Shown here: piece after piece, positions 1 through 7,670 of the stretch | Position numbering within the stretch: position 1 is the first letter of the stretch | How the letters are laid out: every line of letters starts with the position of its first letter | DNA from: an uncultured Lachnospiraceae bacterium | Lineage (GTDB): Bacteria > Bacillota > Clostridia > Lachnospirales > Lachnospiraceae | Length of the DNA: 36,572 nt | Direction: 5' to 3' | Assembly: GCA_947174185.1 (NCBI GenBank) | Contig: CAMWHY010000014.1 | Coordinates: 1-36,572, forward strand | Notes under the pieces: generated by a model | The model's database searches: none | Told to the model about the DNA's origin: nothing | Seen by the model: only the letters and a program-made list of their open reading frames with translations | Made by a program: the position numbers and the translations under genes

Positions 1-114
1 AGTATATATCATGCTCAGATTTTTGTCAAGTTCTTTAAGAAATCAGGATAAACTTATAAACTTAAAAAAGTATGATTTCATATTTATTCCACATTGATAT
101 TGTAAACTTATTAA

Positions 115-348
115 GTATGTCAGTTTTTAGATGTTGACTACACAACTAATGATGATGGGACATATACCTATGAAGGTAACATCTACAAGTATAAGATTGA
201 AGTTTCTGGTATTGAAGGAGAATCACAGGTTACATTTATTGTTTTAACAAATGATACAGAAACCAGCTTTGAAGATGTTGCTTATAGTTTGAGAAAAGCA
301 GAGATAAGCACGGGGATACCAGAATTTGTAATATTAGGCTGGTATTAA
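115..348 (+). pseudogene. 5'-truncated remnant of a small secreted or lipoprotein gene
   Basis: An open frame of 77 codons runs from just after a TAA at 112-114 to a TAA at 346-348. The peptide looks like real protein: it is rich in Asp, Thr and Tyr, has alternating beta-like segments (GTYTYEGNIYKYKIEVSGIE) and ends in EFVILGWY. There is no ATG, GTG or TTG near the beginning of the open part and no ribosome binding site, so the N-terminal part, where a signal peptide would be expected, is missing. The preceding 114 bases are AT-rich with no other coding signal. I read it as the 3' end of a decayed gene. It could instead be an intact short gene with a start I failed to recognise. Function unknown. 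Confidence 0.45.
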
Positions 349-397
349 GAGAGGTGGTCGAGGATTAAAATGAATGGGATTTTCGGAGGAAGAACAA

Positions 398-1042
398 ATG
401 TCAGAAAGCTCAGATATACGTTTGCTTATTTTGCCGTTTATCATTGGCATTGTTTTAGGAATAATTGCAAAATTTACAGATGGGCGGGAATTTCTGTACT
501 ATTTTCCTGTATTTGCTGATATAATGGGACGATTTGGAATATGGGTCTGGGCGGCTGCGCTGATAGCCATTCATTCAAAAAAACCTTTACTCGCAGCAAT
601 CCGTTCCTTCGCTTTTTTTATCGGAATGTTACTTTCATATTATGGTTATACTGTTCTGTTTTTGAATTTTTTTCCAAAATCACAAATAATTTTGTGGAGT
701 ATCATAGCTATGGTTACACCGTTTTGCGGTTTTTTGATATGGCAAATAAACAAAGAAAGTCATTATGCAAAAATCATTTCTTCCTTACCTTTTACGATTT
801 TCTTTACAGAATGGTATTTAACAGCTTTTACTGTTCGTGATTGGGCTTTCAGAACTGCCAGAGATGAACTGCTGTTTGGCATTGCTTATTTATGCTTTAC
901 TTTCTCATTGTTAACAGTTATTCCAACAAACAAAAAACGATTATTCAGTCTGCTTTATGGATTATTGATATCAATTATACTGATACTACTAATTCAGGCA
1001 GAAATTATAGTAAATCCGTACGAGAAATTGCTCAATATATAA
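398..1042 (+). CDS. Polytopic membrane protein of unknown function
   Basis: The product is 214 residues with about six or seven hydrophobic segments separated by short charged loops; examples are LLILPFIIGIVLGIIAKF at the N-terminus and a long hydrophobic stretch near the C-terminus. The ATG at 398 is chosen because GGAGGA at 385-390 lies 7-8 bases upstream; an ATG at 374 would put that site inside the gene. The sequence contains no catalytic or transport motif that I recognise. It follows a truncated gene on the same strand and ends at a hairpin shared with the convergent glucanase gene. Family not recognised; an inner-membrane location is the only supportable inference. Confidence 0.7.
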   Translation: MSESSDIRLLILPFIIGIVLGIIAKFTDGREFLYYFPVFADIMGRFGIWVWAAALIAIHSKKPLLAAIRSFAFFIGMLLSYYGYTVLFLNFFPKSQIILWSIIAMVTPFCGFLIWQINKESHYAKIISSLPFTIFFTEWYLTAFTVRDWAFRTARDELLFGIAYLCFTFSLLTVIPTNKKRLFSLLYGLLISIILILLIQAEIIVNPYEKLLNI

Positions 1043-1074
1043 ATTCCCTGCCAGATTTCTCTGACAGGGAATTT
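1041..1074. terminator. Hairpin between convergent genes, likely bidirectional terminator
   Basis: A perfect 10-bp inverted repeat (AAATTCCCTG at 1041-1050 and CAGGGAATTT at 1065-1074) with a 14-base loop lies exactly between a plus-strand gene ending at 1042 and a minus-strand gene ending at 1089. On the plus strand the stem ends in TTTT. On the minus strand the tail is A/T-rich but has no clean T run, so termination in that direction is less certain. Confidence 0.6.
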
Positions 1075-1088
1075 TGTGGGATCGCTTT

Positions 1089-2528
1089 TTATTCCACGAT
1101 CTCAATTCTTACATTTCTGATATATATTTCCGCGGTAGAATCCTTATTACCCATGTTAAACTCCAGACGTCCGTTATTATCATCCTTTGTGTTCACGGTA
1201 AAATCATAGGTATAGGTCTGCCAGTCGGTTGTCAAAGACAACATCGTATCCTCCAGATAGCGGATCCATCCCGCCGTAGGAGCGGAAACGCATACGATCA
1301 TGTCTCTGTCCTCTGCGGCGCAGGCTTCAAACGTCAAACGATAGTTATTTCCCTTTATCATGGGAAGCTGCGGCTGTACTATTTGTACGGAATAATCAAC
1401 TCTTCCCATCTCTTCCGTAGAAATGGTCAATACGCCGTCCTCAATCTTTGCCGAACCCTCGCCACCTTCAAAAAGCAGGAAATACCAGTTCTCTTCATCA
1501 TCCAAAGCTTCCGCTTCCGCAAAATCGCCGTTATATACCAGATTGCCATCCGGAAGGATCTCCCGGAAATTAGATTCCGGCTTTTCTACGTTGGTGTCAT
1601 ATTCCGGCATCTGATAAACCCTGACATAATCTATTTCAAACTCCGCATTCTCAAAATCCGTGGTTTCATCAGGATTTCCAGGCCATGTTCCGCCGACCGC
1701 AAGATTCATCTGTACGAAGAAAGTCTGATCAAAAGGTGCCGGATACGGCTTTTCGTCCTGTCCCGACTCTGCGGTAAACCAGTCGTTTACTGTAAGAACA
1801 AGATGATTGTCGATATACCATCTCATTTCCCCCGGTTCCCATTCTACGGAATACTCATGAAAATCTTCCGCAAAAGTCGTGCCGTTAAGCTGGTAGGTTC
1901 CCTGCTGTTCTGCATGAGGTTCTCCATAATGAACGGTACAATATGCTATGTCTGTCTGGTTTCCCAAAACTTCCATAATATCGATTTCACCGCACTTAGG
2001 CCACTGCCCGTAATAACTTTCGTCGGTAGGCATCATCCAAATCGCCGGCCAGAGTCCCTGCCCTTCCGGAACTTTGGCGCTGACCACCACTTTCCCATAC
2101 ATAAAATCTTCTTTATTCTGGCTGGTCACTTTACCTGAGGTATAATAAGGTTCACCGTTTTCATCCTCGGTCATAATCGCCTTAATGACCAGTCTGCCGT
2201 CCCGTAGAAAAACATTGTCGGTGCCCACGGTATATTCCTGCAATTCTTCATTTGTCCATCCCGGCTCATGGGGTTCATAATTCCAGATAGACTCATCAAG
2301 CGTGTCAGAATCAAACTCATCGTGCCACAACAGTTCATATCCCTCCAGCTCTGGAACCTGCGTCTGCGCTATTTCCTCCTGAGAAGGATTCTCCTGATCG
2401 CTAACCGTCTGACCTTCTCCATCCCCCGAAGCGCCATTGTCCACAACAGAATTATTACAACCTGCAAAAATTAGGGATAATGCCATTGCGGCCATCATTA
2501 CCAAACTCTTTTTTCCTTTCATAACCAA
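1089..2528 (-). CDS. GH16 family beta-glucanase (laminarinase-type) lipoprotein with C-terminal carbohydrate-binding domain
   Basis: The N-terminus is a lipoprotein signal (basic MKGKK, hydrophobic core, then FAGC with the lipidated Cys at about residue 24), followed by an acidic, Gln/Ser-rich linker to about residue 60. Residues 62-312 form a GH16 jelly-roll domain with the catalytic signature EIDIME at 181-186 (nucleophile E181, assisting D183, acid/base E186) and the GLWPAIWMMP segment typical of beta-1,3-glucanases. Residues from about 330 (LVYNGDF onward) look like a CBM4/9-type beta-sandwich. By family knowledge it would hydrolyse beta-1,3 or mixed beta-glucans at the cell surface. The start is uncertain: a TTG at 2528 has AGGAG seven bases upstream, while the ATG at 2522 sits 13 bases from it. 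It is divergent from an AraC gene that may control it. Confidence 0.9.
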   Translation of the reverse strand: MVMKGKKSLVMMAAMALSLIFAGCNNSVVDNGASGDGEGQTVSDQENPSQEEIAQTQVPELEGYELLWHDEFDSDTLDESIWNYEPHEPGWTNEELQEYTVGTDNVFLRDGRLVIKAIMTEDENGEPYYTSGKVTSQNKEDFMYGKVVVSAKVPEGQGLWPAIWMMPTDESYYGQWPKCGEIDIMEVLGNQTDIAYCTVHYGEPHAEQQGTYQLNGTTFAEDFHEYSVEWEPGEMRWYIDNHLVLTVNDWFTAESGQDEKPYPAPFDQTFFVQMNLAVGGTWPGNPDETTDFENAEFEIDYVRVYQMPEYDTNVEKPESNFREILPDGNLVYNGDFAEAEALDDEENWYFLLFEGGEGSAKIEDGVLTISTEEMGRVDYSVQIVQPQLPMIKGNNYRLTFEACAAEDRDMIVCVSAPTAGWIRYLEDTMLSLTTDWQTYTYDFTVNTKDDNNGRLEFNMGNKDSTAEIYIRNVRIEIVE

Positions 2529-2573
2529 TACGCCTCTCCTTTCTGTTTTTAATATGTAATTGTAGTTGATTTA

Positions 2574-2609
2574 CCTGACAATAAGTCAGGGTTTATATGT
2601 ACAGTACAT
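2574..2609. promoter_or_regulatory. Two inverted repeats in the glucanase-AraC divergent region (operator candidates)
   Basis: CCTGAC-AATAA-GTCAGG occupies 2574-2590 and the perfect repeat ATGTAC-A-GTACAT occupies 2597-2609. They lie back to back between the divergent GH16 and AraC genes, about 45-80 bases upstream of the glucanase start. Their position suits regulator binding, but nothing in the sequence says which protein would bind. AraC proteins usually prefer direct repeats, so another factor or an RNA hairpin role is possible. Confidence 0.35.
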
Positions 2610-2682
2610 TCATCCGGCAGCATATCAATATAAATCGATGGTTTAATTATGACATATTTACTTTTTCTATCATATCTTTTTC

Positions 2683-2712
2683 TTTACATTAATAATGTTT
2701 TCATGACATAAT
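2683..2712 (+). promoter_or_regulatory. Candidate sigma-70-type promoter for the AraC gene
   Basis: TTTACA at 2683-2688 and CATAAT at 2707-2712 are separated by 18 bases. They lie about 50 bases upstream of the AraC start codon, followed by an A-rich leader and a good ribosome binding site (AAAGGAG near 2744-2750). This was found by eye in AT-rich DNA, so chance matches are possible. Confidence 0.4.
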
Positions 2713-2760
2713 ATAAATAAAAAAACAGATAAAATATGTTGAATAAAGGAGCCGTTACTT

Positions 2761-3507
2761 ATGGAATATTGTAAAGAGCTTGCATACAGGGAATTTTTGC
2801 AAAGGGAAAATAATATTTTTCGGGCTCCGTATCAACCAGAATTGGAATTTTATGCCGTCATTCAATCGGGAGACATCAATAAAACGAAAGAAATGTGCCG
2901 GGAAAGTCTTTTACAGAAACAGGGGCTTGGAATTTTATCACAAAATCCCCTGAATAATATCAGATATCATTTTATTATTACTACGGCTATGGTAGCCCGT
3001 TATTGTATTGAAGGAGGAATGGAGCTTTCCGTAGGCTATGCTCTCAGTGATTATTATATCCAGCAAGCCGATCTATGCAATAGCCCGGAACAAATTGCAG
3101 AGCTTCATTCTACGATGTGTTTGGATTATGCAAAACGCATGAAAAATCTTCAAAAAAAGATGGTCTGTTCCCAGCCCATAGTAAAATGCATCGATTATAT
3201 CTACGAAAATCTTCATACCCGCATTACTGTAGAAACGCTGGCAGATTATGTCTGTCTGAATCCTTCTTACTTATCAAGGCTTTTTAAAAAAGAAACAGGC
3301 AAGTCTATCAGCGGCTACATTATGGAAAAGAAAACTGCCACGGCTCAAAATATGCTTCTGTATTCCGAATATTCCCCGGCAGATATTGCTGCCATACTTG
3401 CCTATCCCAACCAGAGCTATTTTTCTGCAGTATTCAAAAGAAAAACCGGTTTATCGCCAATGCAGTACCGCAAGAAATATTTCCGGGCTATGCCCTTTTC
3501 AAAATAG
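2761..3507 (+). CDS. AraC-family transcriptional regulator
   Basis: The 248-residue protein has an N-terminal helical part of about 150 residues of the type seen in clostridial two-part AraC regulators, with no cupin-like sugar-binding motif visible. The C-terminal AraC/XylS DNA-binding domain (about 142-243) contains two helix-turn-helix units: VETLADYVCLNPSYLSRLF and PADIAAILAYPNQSYFSAVF, followed by the family-typical KTGLSPMQYRK. AAAGGAG upstream supports the start. It is transcribed divergently from the GH16 glucanase, which suggests, but does not show, that it controls glucan use. The ligand is unknown. Confidence 0.85.
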   Translation: MEYCKELAYREFLQRENNIFRAPYQPELEFYAVIQSGDINKTKEMCRESLLQKQGLGILSQNPLNNIRYHFIITTAMVARYCIEGGMELSVGYALSDYYIQQADLCNSPEQIAELHSTMCLDYAKRMKNLQKKMVCSQPIVKCIDYIYENLHTRITVETLADYVCLNPSYLSRLFKKETGKSISGYIMEKKTATAQNMLLYSEYSPADIAAILAYPNQSYFSAVFKRKTGLSPMQYRKKYFRAMPFSK

Positions 3508-3555
3508 AAACTTATTTCTTAGATATTCCGTTCATATCCAAACGGAAGCGGGAAG

Positions 3556-4053
3556 TTATAAATTAGCCAAAAGTAATATTGCTAAAAATAGTGTTAAAAG
3601 GATGCCTCCGGTCAGACTTATAATGTTGATCAGTTTTACCCAATTTTTTTTGACGACCTTTGAAATGCCAATCGCCACAAAAACGCCTATGATTCCTCCC
3701 AATGAATTTGTAATAAGATCCGTAATATCACTTGCTCCAATGGCGAATATAAATTGTACTATTTCAAACAAAAGACTGGTACAAATTATAGGGATAAATT
3801 GCTTTAGCAACGGTCTGTCTTCCCATAAAATATGAATAAACAACCCATATGGTATAAATACCAACAAATTCCAAATAATTTCATTGATATATATTCTTCC
3901 ATTGGCAATCACCGATTCCCCAAACGGAATTAAGTTTATATTTCTTAAATGCGGCAGATCCGTTATGGAAAATTGAAGTTTAAAAAGAATTATCCATGTT
4001 AATGCAATAAGATAGAATATCCATAAACCTGTCGTCCATTTTTTTGATCCCAT
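3556..4053 (-). CDS. VanZ-like membrane protein
   Basis: The 165-residue protein has about five membrane segments and the usual VanZ-family pattern: an N-terminal helix, the RNINLIPFGE motif (about 37-46), NEIIWNLLVFIPYGLF, then FEIVQFIF...SDITDLITNSLGGIIG. The founding member, VanZ, gives low-level teicoplanin resistance, but most members have no assigned role, so resistance should not be inferred. GGAG lies seven bases before the ATG. It converges with the AraC gene; a 7-bp inverted repeat (TTCCGTT...AACGGAA near 3528-3548) sits between the two stops without a T run. Confidence 0.8.
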   Translation of the reverse strand: MGSKKWTTGLWIFYLIALTWIILFKLQFSITDLPHLRNINLIPFGESVIANGRIYINEIIWNLLVFIPYGLFIHILWEDRPLLKQFIPIICTSLLFEIVQFIFAIGASDITDLITNSLGGIIGVFVAIGISKVVKKNWVKLINIISLTGGILLTLFLAILLLANL

Positions 4054-4164
4054 TTACTTTCTCCGTTTCTTTCATAAATGCTATTCCCATTATTGTTCTA
4101 ATTCTAACATAAAGTTAGATTCCGTCAACCTGCTTTCTTGAATGACGAAAACCATAATAATAGC

Positions 4165-4201
4165 TATACTAGTATACTTTTTCTCTGCATTAATGTATAA
4201 T
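4165..4201 (+). promoter_or_regulatory. -10 box with adjacent perfect 12-bp palindrome upstream of the GGDEF gene
   Basis: TATAAT at 4196-4201 is preceded by a perfect palindrome TATACTAGTATA at 4165-4176, which covers where the -35 element would lie (the best match is TATACT at 4173-4178, 17 bases upstream). A weak -35 covered by a palindrome suits a regulated promoter. A separate 6-bp inverted repeat (TCTAAC...GTTAGA, 4103-4119) lies further upstream. No other gene signal is visible in 4054-4258. Confidence 0.4.
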
Positions 4202-4258
4202 AAATACAATTTTAAGATATATTCCTTGGAATGAAACTCATTTGAAAGGAAGCGCAGA

Positions 4259-5491
4259 ATGAGTCAAGTAGAAACATCAAAAAAGCTGCTTTTTATTGAT
4301 AACACACAGTCTTGTGAAGAACTTTGCCGAATTCTTGAAGACGAATACGATATAACGATTGTAAAAGATATGACAGCCGCAAAGGAGATTCTGAAGCAGA
4401 GTAAGTCGGATATCAATGCCATTTTAATCAATGCGTATCTGCAGGAAGAGATTCGCAAAGCTGTGGACTATATGAAGGAAAGCAAAAAGCTTATTTCCAT
4501 ACCAATTCTTATTTTTGTTGACGAAAATAATTCTGAGGACGATTTTGCGTGTCTCGGATCTGGTGTGATCGATTGTATTTCCAAACCTTATATTAATAAA
4601 ATTGTCAAAAACCGAATCGCAAATGCAATTGCGTTTACAGATTCTATGACTTTCTACGGAATTGAAACCATACTTAAGCAGCTTCCTTCAAACATTTTTC
4701 TCAAGGATAATGAGTGCCGTTATATTTTTGCTACAAAATATTGGCATCATCTGAAAACAGCGGACGATCCCAATTGGTCGATCAGGGGAAAGATCGACCC
4801 TGAGATTCGCAAGGATAAAGAAAACGCTATAGCAGCGCATAAAAAAGATCTGGAAATTATTGAAACCGGCAAGGGAGCGACATACACGATCGAAATCAAT
4901 GAGGATGGGGTACAGGAATTTTTACAGATTATAAAACAGCCTCTTTTCAATGAAGAAGGATCTGTTACCGGTATCATCGGTCTGATCAACGATGTGACCG
5001 AATTCGAATTACTGAAAAAGAAGCTCCGAAAACAGGCAATAACTGATGAACTGACTGGTCTGTATAACAGGTCATTTCTGGAAGAATTTATTAAAACGCA
5101 CAACGAAACCTGCTATCCAATCGCCATTATCTCTGCTGATTGTGACGGACTCAAGGAAATAAACGATACATACGGCCATGCTGCGGGAGATGAATATATC
5201 AAAGCTACCGTAAGCCTTTTCCAAATGGTTTTACCACAAGAGCGCATATTGTTTCGTATGGGTGGGGATGAATTTCTCATTCTATTACCATCTACTTCAG
5301 AGGAAACAGCCCTGCTCCTTGTAAAGCTTATGAAAGAAAAAGAAAAACTATTTTGCGTAGAGGATCAGCAGTTAAGCATTTCATTTGGGGTATCTGTCAT
5401 GAATAGCAGAACAGATAACTTCCACATTTGCATTACCGAATCGGACAGAAACATGTATCTTGAAAAAAAGACAAAAAAAAGAAATATCTAA
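4259..5491 (+). CDS. Diguanylate cyclase: degenerate receiver-PAS-GGDEF
   Basis: This 410-residue cytosolic protein has no membrane segment. Residues 8-118 resemble a response-regulator receiver (LLFID near 10-14, the CISKPY Lys-Pro motif near 108), but the phosphoacceptor position holds Asn58 instead of Asp. Residues about 130-262 look like a PAS domain. Residues about 263-410 are a GGDEF domain with an intact RMGGDEF site (GGDEF at 335-339), the DELTGLYNR entry motif and a SDRNMYLEKK end. The product should therefore be able to make cyclic di-GMP from two GTP. The inhibitory RxxD site five residues before GGDEF is absent (PQER), so product inhibition through that site is not expected. AAAGGA precedes the ATG. 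A signal other than phosphorylation, perhaps through PAS, presumably controls it. Confidence 0.9.
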   Translation: MSQVETSKKLLFIDNTQSCEELCRILEDEYDITIVKDMTAAKEILKQSKSDINAILINAYLQEEIRKAVDYMKESKKLISIPILIFVDENNSEDDFACLGSGVIDCISKPYINKIVKNRIANAIAFTDSMTFYGIETILKQLPSNIFLKDNECRYIFATKYWHHLKTADDPNWSIRGKIDPEIRKDKENAIAAHKKDLEIIETGKGATYTIEINEDGVQEFLQIIKQPLFNEEGSVTGIIGLINDVTEFELLKKKLRKQAITDELTGLYNRSFLEEFIKTHNETCYPIAIISADCDGLKEINDTYGHAAGDEYIKATVSLFQMVLPQERILFRMGGDEFLILLPSTSEETALLLVKLMKEKEKLFCVEDQQLSISFGVSVMNSRTDNFHICITESDRNMYLEKKTKKRNI

Positions 5492-5517
5492 GCCACAGAC
5501 TAACTATTAAGCCTTAC

Positions 5518-5961
5518 TTAAAAACCCTTGTTGATAGCATCTGCAAACTTTTTCACTCCTTGTTTATCTGCTATAAATCTAATCCCTTCATCATATCCAT
5601 AAATACGTCCTTTTGTCTGATTCGCAACATTGATCCATAATTCTATCTCAATAACCTCATCCTCTAATATATGATCAAATTTTAACTCAAAATTTGATTC
5701 CAAATTGCAGAAGGAAAATGAACTGCTTTCTTTTTTCTCCAAACAACTAATGAGATCATTTATGCCCTTTACCAATTGTTTTACTTCGTACACGTTTAAA
5801 GTAAAATTGATGTCTTTTCCCATCTCTACATTTTTTGTTTCCGAAGAAAGCTTTATAACGCCTGGTATCCAGGTTTCATGATCTGAATTACCGATTTCAT
5901 ATTCTTTTTCCAATTCTAAAACAAACTCAACATTTCCTTCTAAGTTACTTAAATAAGCCAT
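5518..5961 (-). CDS. Hypothetical protein, possibly WapI/Imm-type immunity-like fold
   Basis: The 147-residue soluble protein is acidic and seems to be beta strands followed by helices: an alternating hydrophobic core around VIEIELWINVANQTKGRIYG and a helical EVKQLVKGINDLISCLEKK. GGAAGGAAATAT before the ATG supports the start. The pattern of a ~150-residue protein with a central 'strand then helix' block and a final helix reminds me of WapI-family immunity proteins, but this is weak recognition and no cognate toxin is visible nearby. Treat the function as unknown. Confidence 0.6.
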   Translation of the reverse strand: MAYLSNLEGNVEFVLELEKEYEIGNSDHETWIPGVIKLSSETKNVEMGKDINFTLNVYEVKQLVKGINDLISCLEKKESSSFSFCNLESNFELKFDHILEDEVIEIELWINVANQTKGRIYGYDEGIRFIADKQGVKKFADAINKGF

Positions 5962-5970
5962 ATATTTCCT

Positions 5971-6040
5971 TCCGTCTGTCCATCAACAAAAATTCTTTAC
6001 CTTTTCTATTTTTTTAACCGAAAACCCATTGCGTTATGAT
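5971..6040. repeat. Direct repeat copy 1, containing a decayed tetR 3' end
   Basis: About 70 bases here match 7599-7670 in the same orientation with scattered substitutions and a 2-base deletion; the shared core ATTCTTTACCTTTTCTAT is identical. In copy 2 the right part encodes the last residues of the TetR protein. Read on the minus strand here, the matching codons give ITQWVFG followed by a stop instead of ITQLVSGFKKI, so this copy is a broken tetR tail. The two copies bracket the CPBP and toxin-antitoxin genes. Confidence 0.6.
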
Positions 6041-6065
6041 AAAACGCTACCAAAGAGAAGTCATC

Positions 6066-6830
6066 TTAATTTTTCCGTAGAATATAAATACCATATATTC
6101 CTAATAATAAATACATTGATAGACAAGCGATTAAGCCTATAGTTGGATATTGATTGCTTTTAGAAAAACAAAATGGTATACCACACAAATCTACTATGAA
6201 ATGTAAAATAATCGGTATCCATAAATTTCTGGTTTTGACATAAACTGCCCCAAAATAAATTCCTAATGCAGCAGCCCAAACAGCTTTGCATATAATTGTT
6301 ATAATCGGTTGACCGAGTGCACCAAAAATATGTCCAAATCCAAACAGTGCAGATGATATAATGACTGCATATAATGTGGCATTATTTCGTTTACCAAACC
6401 ATTTTTCAATGACATTCTGTAATAATCCTCTCAGATAAATTTCTTCCATTATTGCAACACCTATGTAATACACAACACCTTCTACAATAACTCTATATAT
6501 TGTTGGTTTACTATTAAACGGTGAAAGTCCTATGCAAAAAGCAACTGCCACTATAAGTGTAGCAACAAGGGAAGGAATACCATACTTTTTCAAACCAGTC
6601 AGAATATTTTGAAATTGCAATCCAAAATTCCATTCTTTTATAATTGTTTTCCTACATATATAACATAAAGCAAAAGCTAATATAAAATTTATCATCAAAG
6701 AAAAATAAATTGGGTCTATATCCTTGATTTGTATATTACAAAATAAAGCCGCAGGTAATGCGGTCATTTCCATAAAGGTCATTATTAAAGTCAGTATAGT
6801 AACACTGATTGATATACGTTTGTTTATCAT
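6066..6830 (-). CDS. CPBP-family intramembrane glutamic endopeptidase
   Basis: The 254-residue protein has about seven or eight membrane helices and the three CPBP (Abi/Rce1) motifs: EEIYLRG (about 127-133, the EExxxR motif), FGFGHI (about 162-167) and ILHFIVD (about 208-214). These residues form the active site of Rce1-type proteases; bacterial members are linked to bacteriocin self-immunity or peptide maturation. The substrate here is unknown. GAGG sits seven bases before the ATG. It lies downstream of the toxin gene on the same strand, between two direct repeats, and is probably an accessory gene. The gap 6831-6945 shows no other gene. Confidence 0.85.
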   Translation of the reverse strand: MINKRISISVTILTLIMTFMEMTALPAALFCNIQIKDIDPIYFSLMINFILAFALCYICRKTIIKEWNFGLQFQNILTGLKKYGIPSLVATLIVAVAFCIGLSPFNSKPTIYRVIVEGVVYYIGVAIMEEIYLRGLLQNVIEKWFGKRNNATLYAVIISSALFGFGHIFGALGQPIITIICKAVWAAALGIYFGAVYVKTRNLWIPIILHFIVDLCGIPFCFSKSNQYPTIGLIACLSMYLLLGIYGIYILRKN

Positions 6831-6945
6831 GGTTAATCCTCTTTCCCTCTCTTCTGTTCAATCATCATCTGCCAGTAGTGAAGAGCCTTAGTCTGTCTTT
6901 AAAATGCACCCCTTGCATAAAATGATAATACTATAACCCGTGACA

Positions 6946-7218
6946 TCAAAACAAATCCGAATGAGTCCCTGTACGGAACAGGAACAATTCAAGAGTTTCT
7001 TCATTTACACGATAAACAAGAAGCCAGTCTGGTTCAATATGGCATTCCCGAAAGCCTCTGTACTCACCTGTCAGTCCGTGATCACGATATTTATCGTCAA
7101 GCTTCTCCTGTGCCGCAAGAATGTTTACCACAGTTCGAAGATTCTCTATCTTGAGACCTCTCTTTTTTGCAAGCTTCAAATCCTTTTTAAATTGGTTGGA
7201 AGGAACAATCTCAAGCAT
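6946..7218 (-). CDS. yafQ: YafQ-family type II toxin (mRNA interferase)
   Basis: The 90-residue protein has the RelE/ParE fold signature of the YafQ branch: FRECHIEPDWLLVYRV in the middle and RTGTHSDLF at the end. The His-Asp-Trp residues and the late His correspond to the catalytic set known for YafQ, a ribosome-dependent mRNA endonuclease. The ATG at 7218 is preferred over a TTG at 7224 because GAGG of the antitoxin end lies nine bases upstream. The start overlaps the antitoxin stop by 8 bases (ATGCTTGA), the usual coupled arrangement with the antitoxin first. All catalytic positions look intact, so the toxin is probably active. Confidence 0.9.
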   Translation of the reverse strand: MLEIVPSNQFKKDLKLAKKRGLKIENLRTVVNILAAQEKLDDKYRDHGLTGEYRGFRECHIEPDWLLVYRVNEETLELFLFRTGTHSDLF

Positions 7219-7489
7219 CGTCAAGCACCTCTTCCATCAAATCATCAAAAGAATCATAACGTTTATAGCTGCCGGGATTCTTCTTCATCTCCTCATACTC
7301 GGCAAGAGCTGCTTTGGTCTCGGCATTCGGAATCCTTTTTACTTCAAAAGGAATTCCATCATGATAAACTGCACTTTTTAAGAACATCGTTATTGCAGAA
7401 GACATATTCAAGCCAAGATCGTTAAATAAGGACTCTGCAGACTGTTTTAATTCAGTATCAACACGAACATTTATATTTGTTGTAGCCAT
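7211..7489 (-). CDS. dinJ: RelB/DinJ-family antitoxin
   Basis: The 92-residue protein begins MATTNINVRVDTELKQSAE, the ribbon-helix-helix start of DinJ antitoxins, followed by FNDLGLNMSSAITMFLKSAV and an acidic, probably flexible tail that would wrap the toxin (YDSFDDLMEEVLDDA). The ATG at 7489 is chosen over one at 7510 because AAAGGGG lies about 8 bases before it and the family starts at this point. It should neutralise YafQ and repress its own promoter, which is visible just upstream at 7519-7547. Confidence 0.9.
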   Translation of the reverse strand: MATTNINVRVDTELKQSAESLFNDLGLNMSSAITMFLKSAVYHDGIPFEVKRIPNAETKAALAEYEEMKKNPGSYKRYDSFDDLMEEVLDDA

Positions 7490-7518
7490 ATTATTCACCC
7501 CTTTCTTCAAGTACTTCC

Positions 7519-7547
7519 ATTATAGTATATGCAGTAAACATCGTCAA
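7519..7547 (-). promoter_or_regulatory. Strong sigma-70-type promoter of the toxin-antitoxin operon
   Basis: On the minus strand TTGACG (7542-7547) and TATAAT (7519-7524) are exactly 17 bases apart, about 30 bases upstream of the antitoxin start. This is one of the best promoter matches in the window. Antitoxin autoregulation is expected from the family, but I see no clean palindrome to assign as its operator. Confidence 0.75.
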
Positions 7548-7598
7548 CATTCTGTAATGGCTTGTTTTGCATCGTTTTACAAAAAAAGTGTGTGTTCA

Positions 7599-7670
7599 TC
7601 CGACTGTCCACCAACCAAAATTCTTTACCTTTTCTATATTTTTTTAAATCCTGAAACTAATTGAGTTATC
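7599..7670. repeat. Direct repeat copy 2, spanning the tetR stop codon
   Basis: This copy matches 5971-6040 in the same orientation. It covers the last dozen codons of tetR, its stop at 7634-7636 and about 35 bases downstream. Because tetR is intact here, this is the ancestral-looking copy. The segment between the copies carries the CPBP and yafQ-dinJ genes. Confidence 0.6.

Noticed and set aside
1074..2138. A 354-codon open frame on the plus strand
   Set aside because: It lies antisense to the well-supported GH16 gene, has no ribosome binding site, and its Arg/Ile/His-rich composition is typical of a shadow frame.
3528..3548. Terminator between the AraC and VanZ-like genes
   Set aside because: The 7-bp stem TTCCGTT/AACGGAA has no T run on either strand, so it is not listed as a terminator.
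6940..7425. A 161-codon plus-strand frame across the toxin-antitoxin genes
   Set aside because: It is antisense to yafQ and dinJ, whose motifs, overlap and promoter are all clear.
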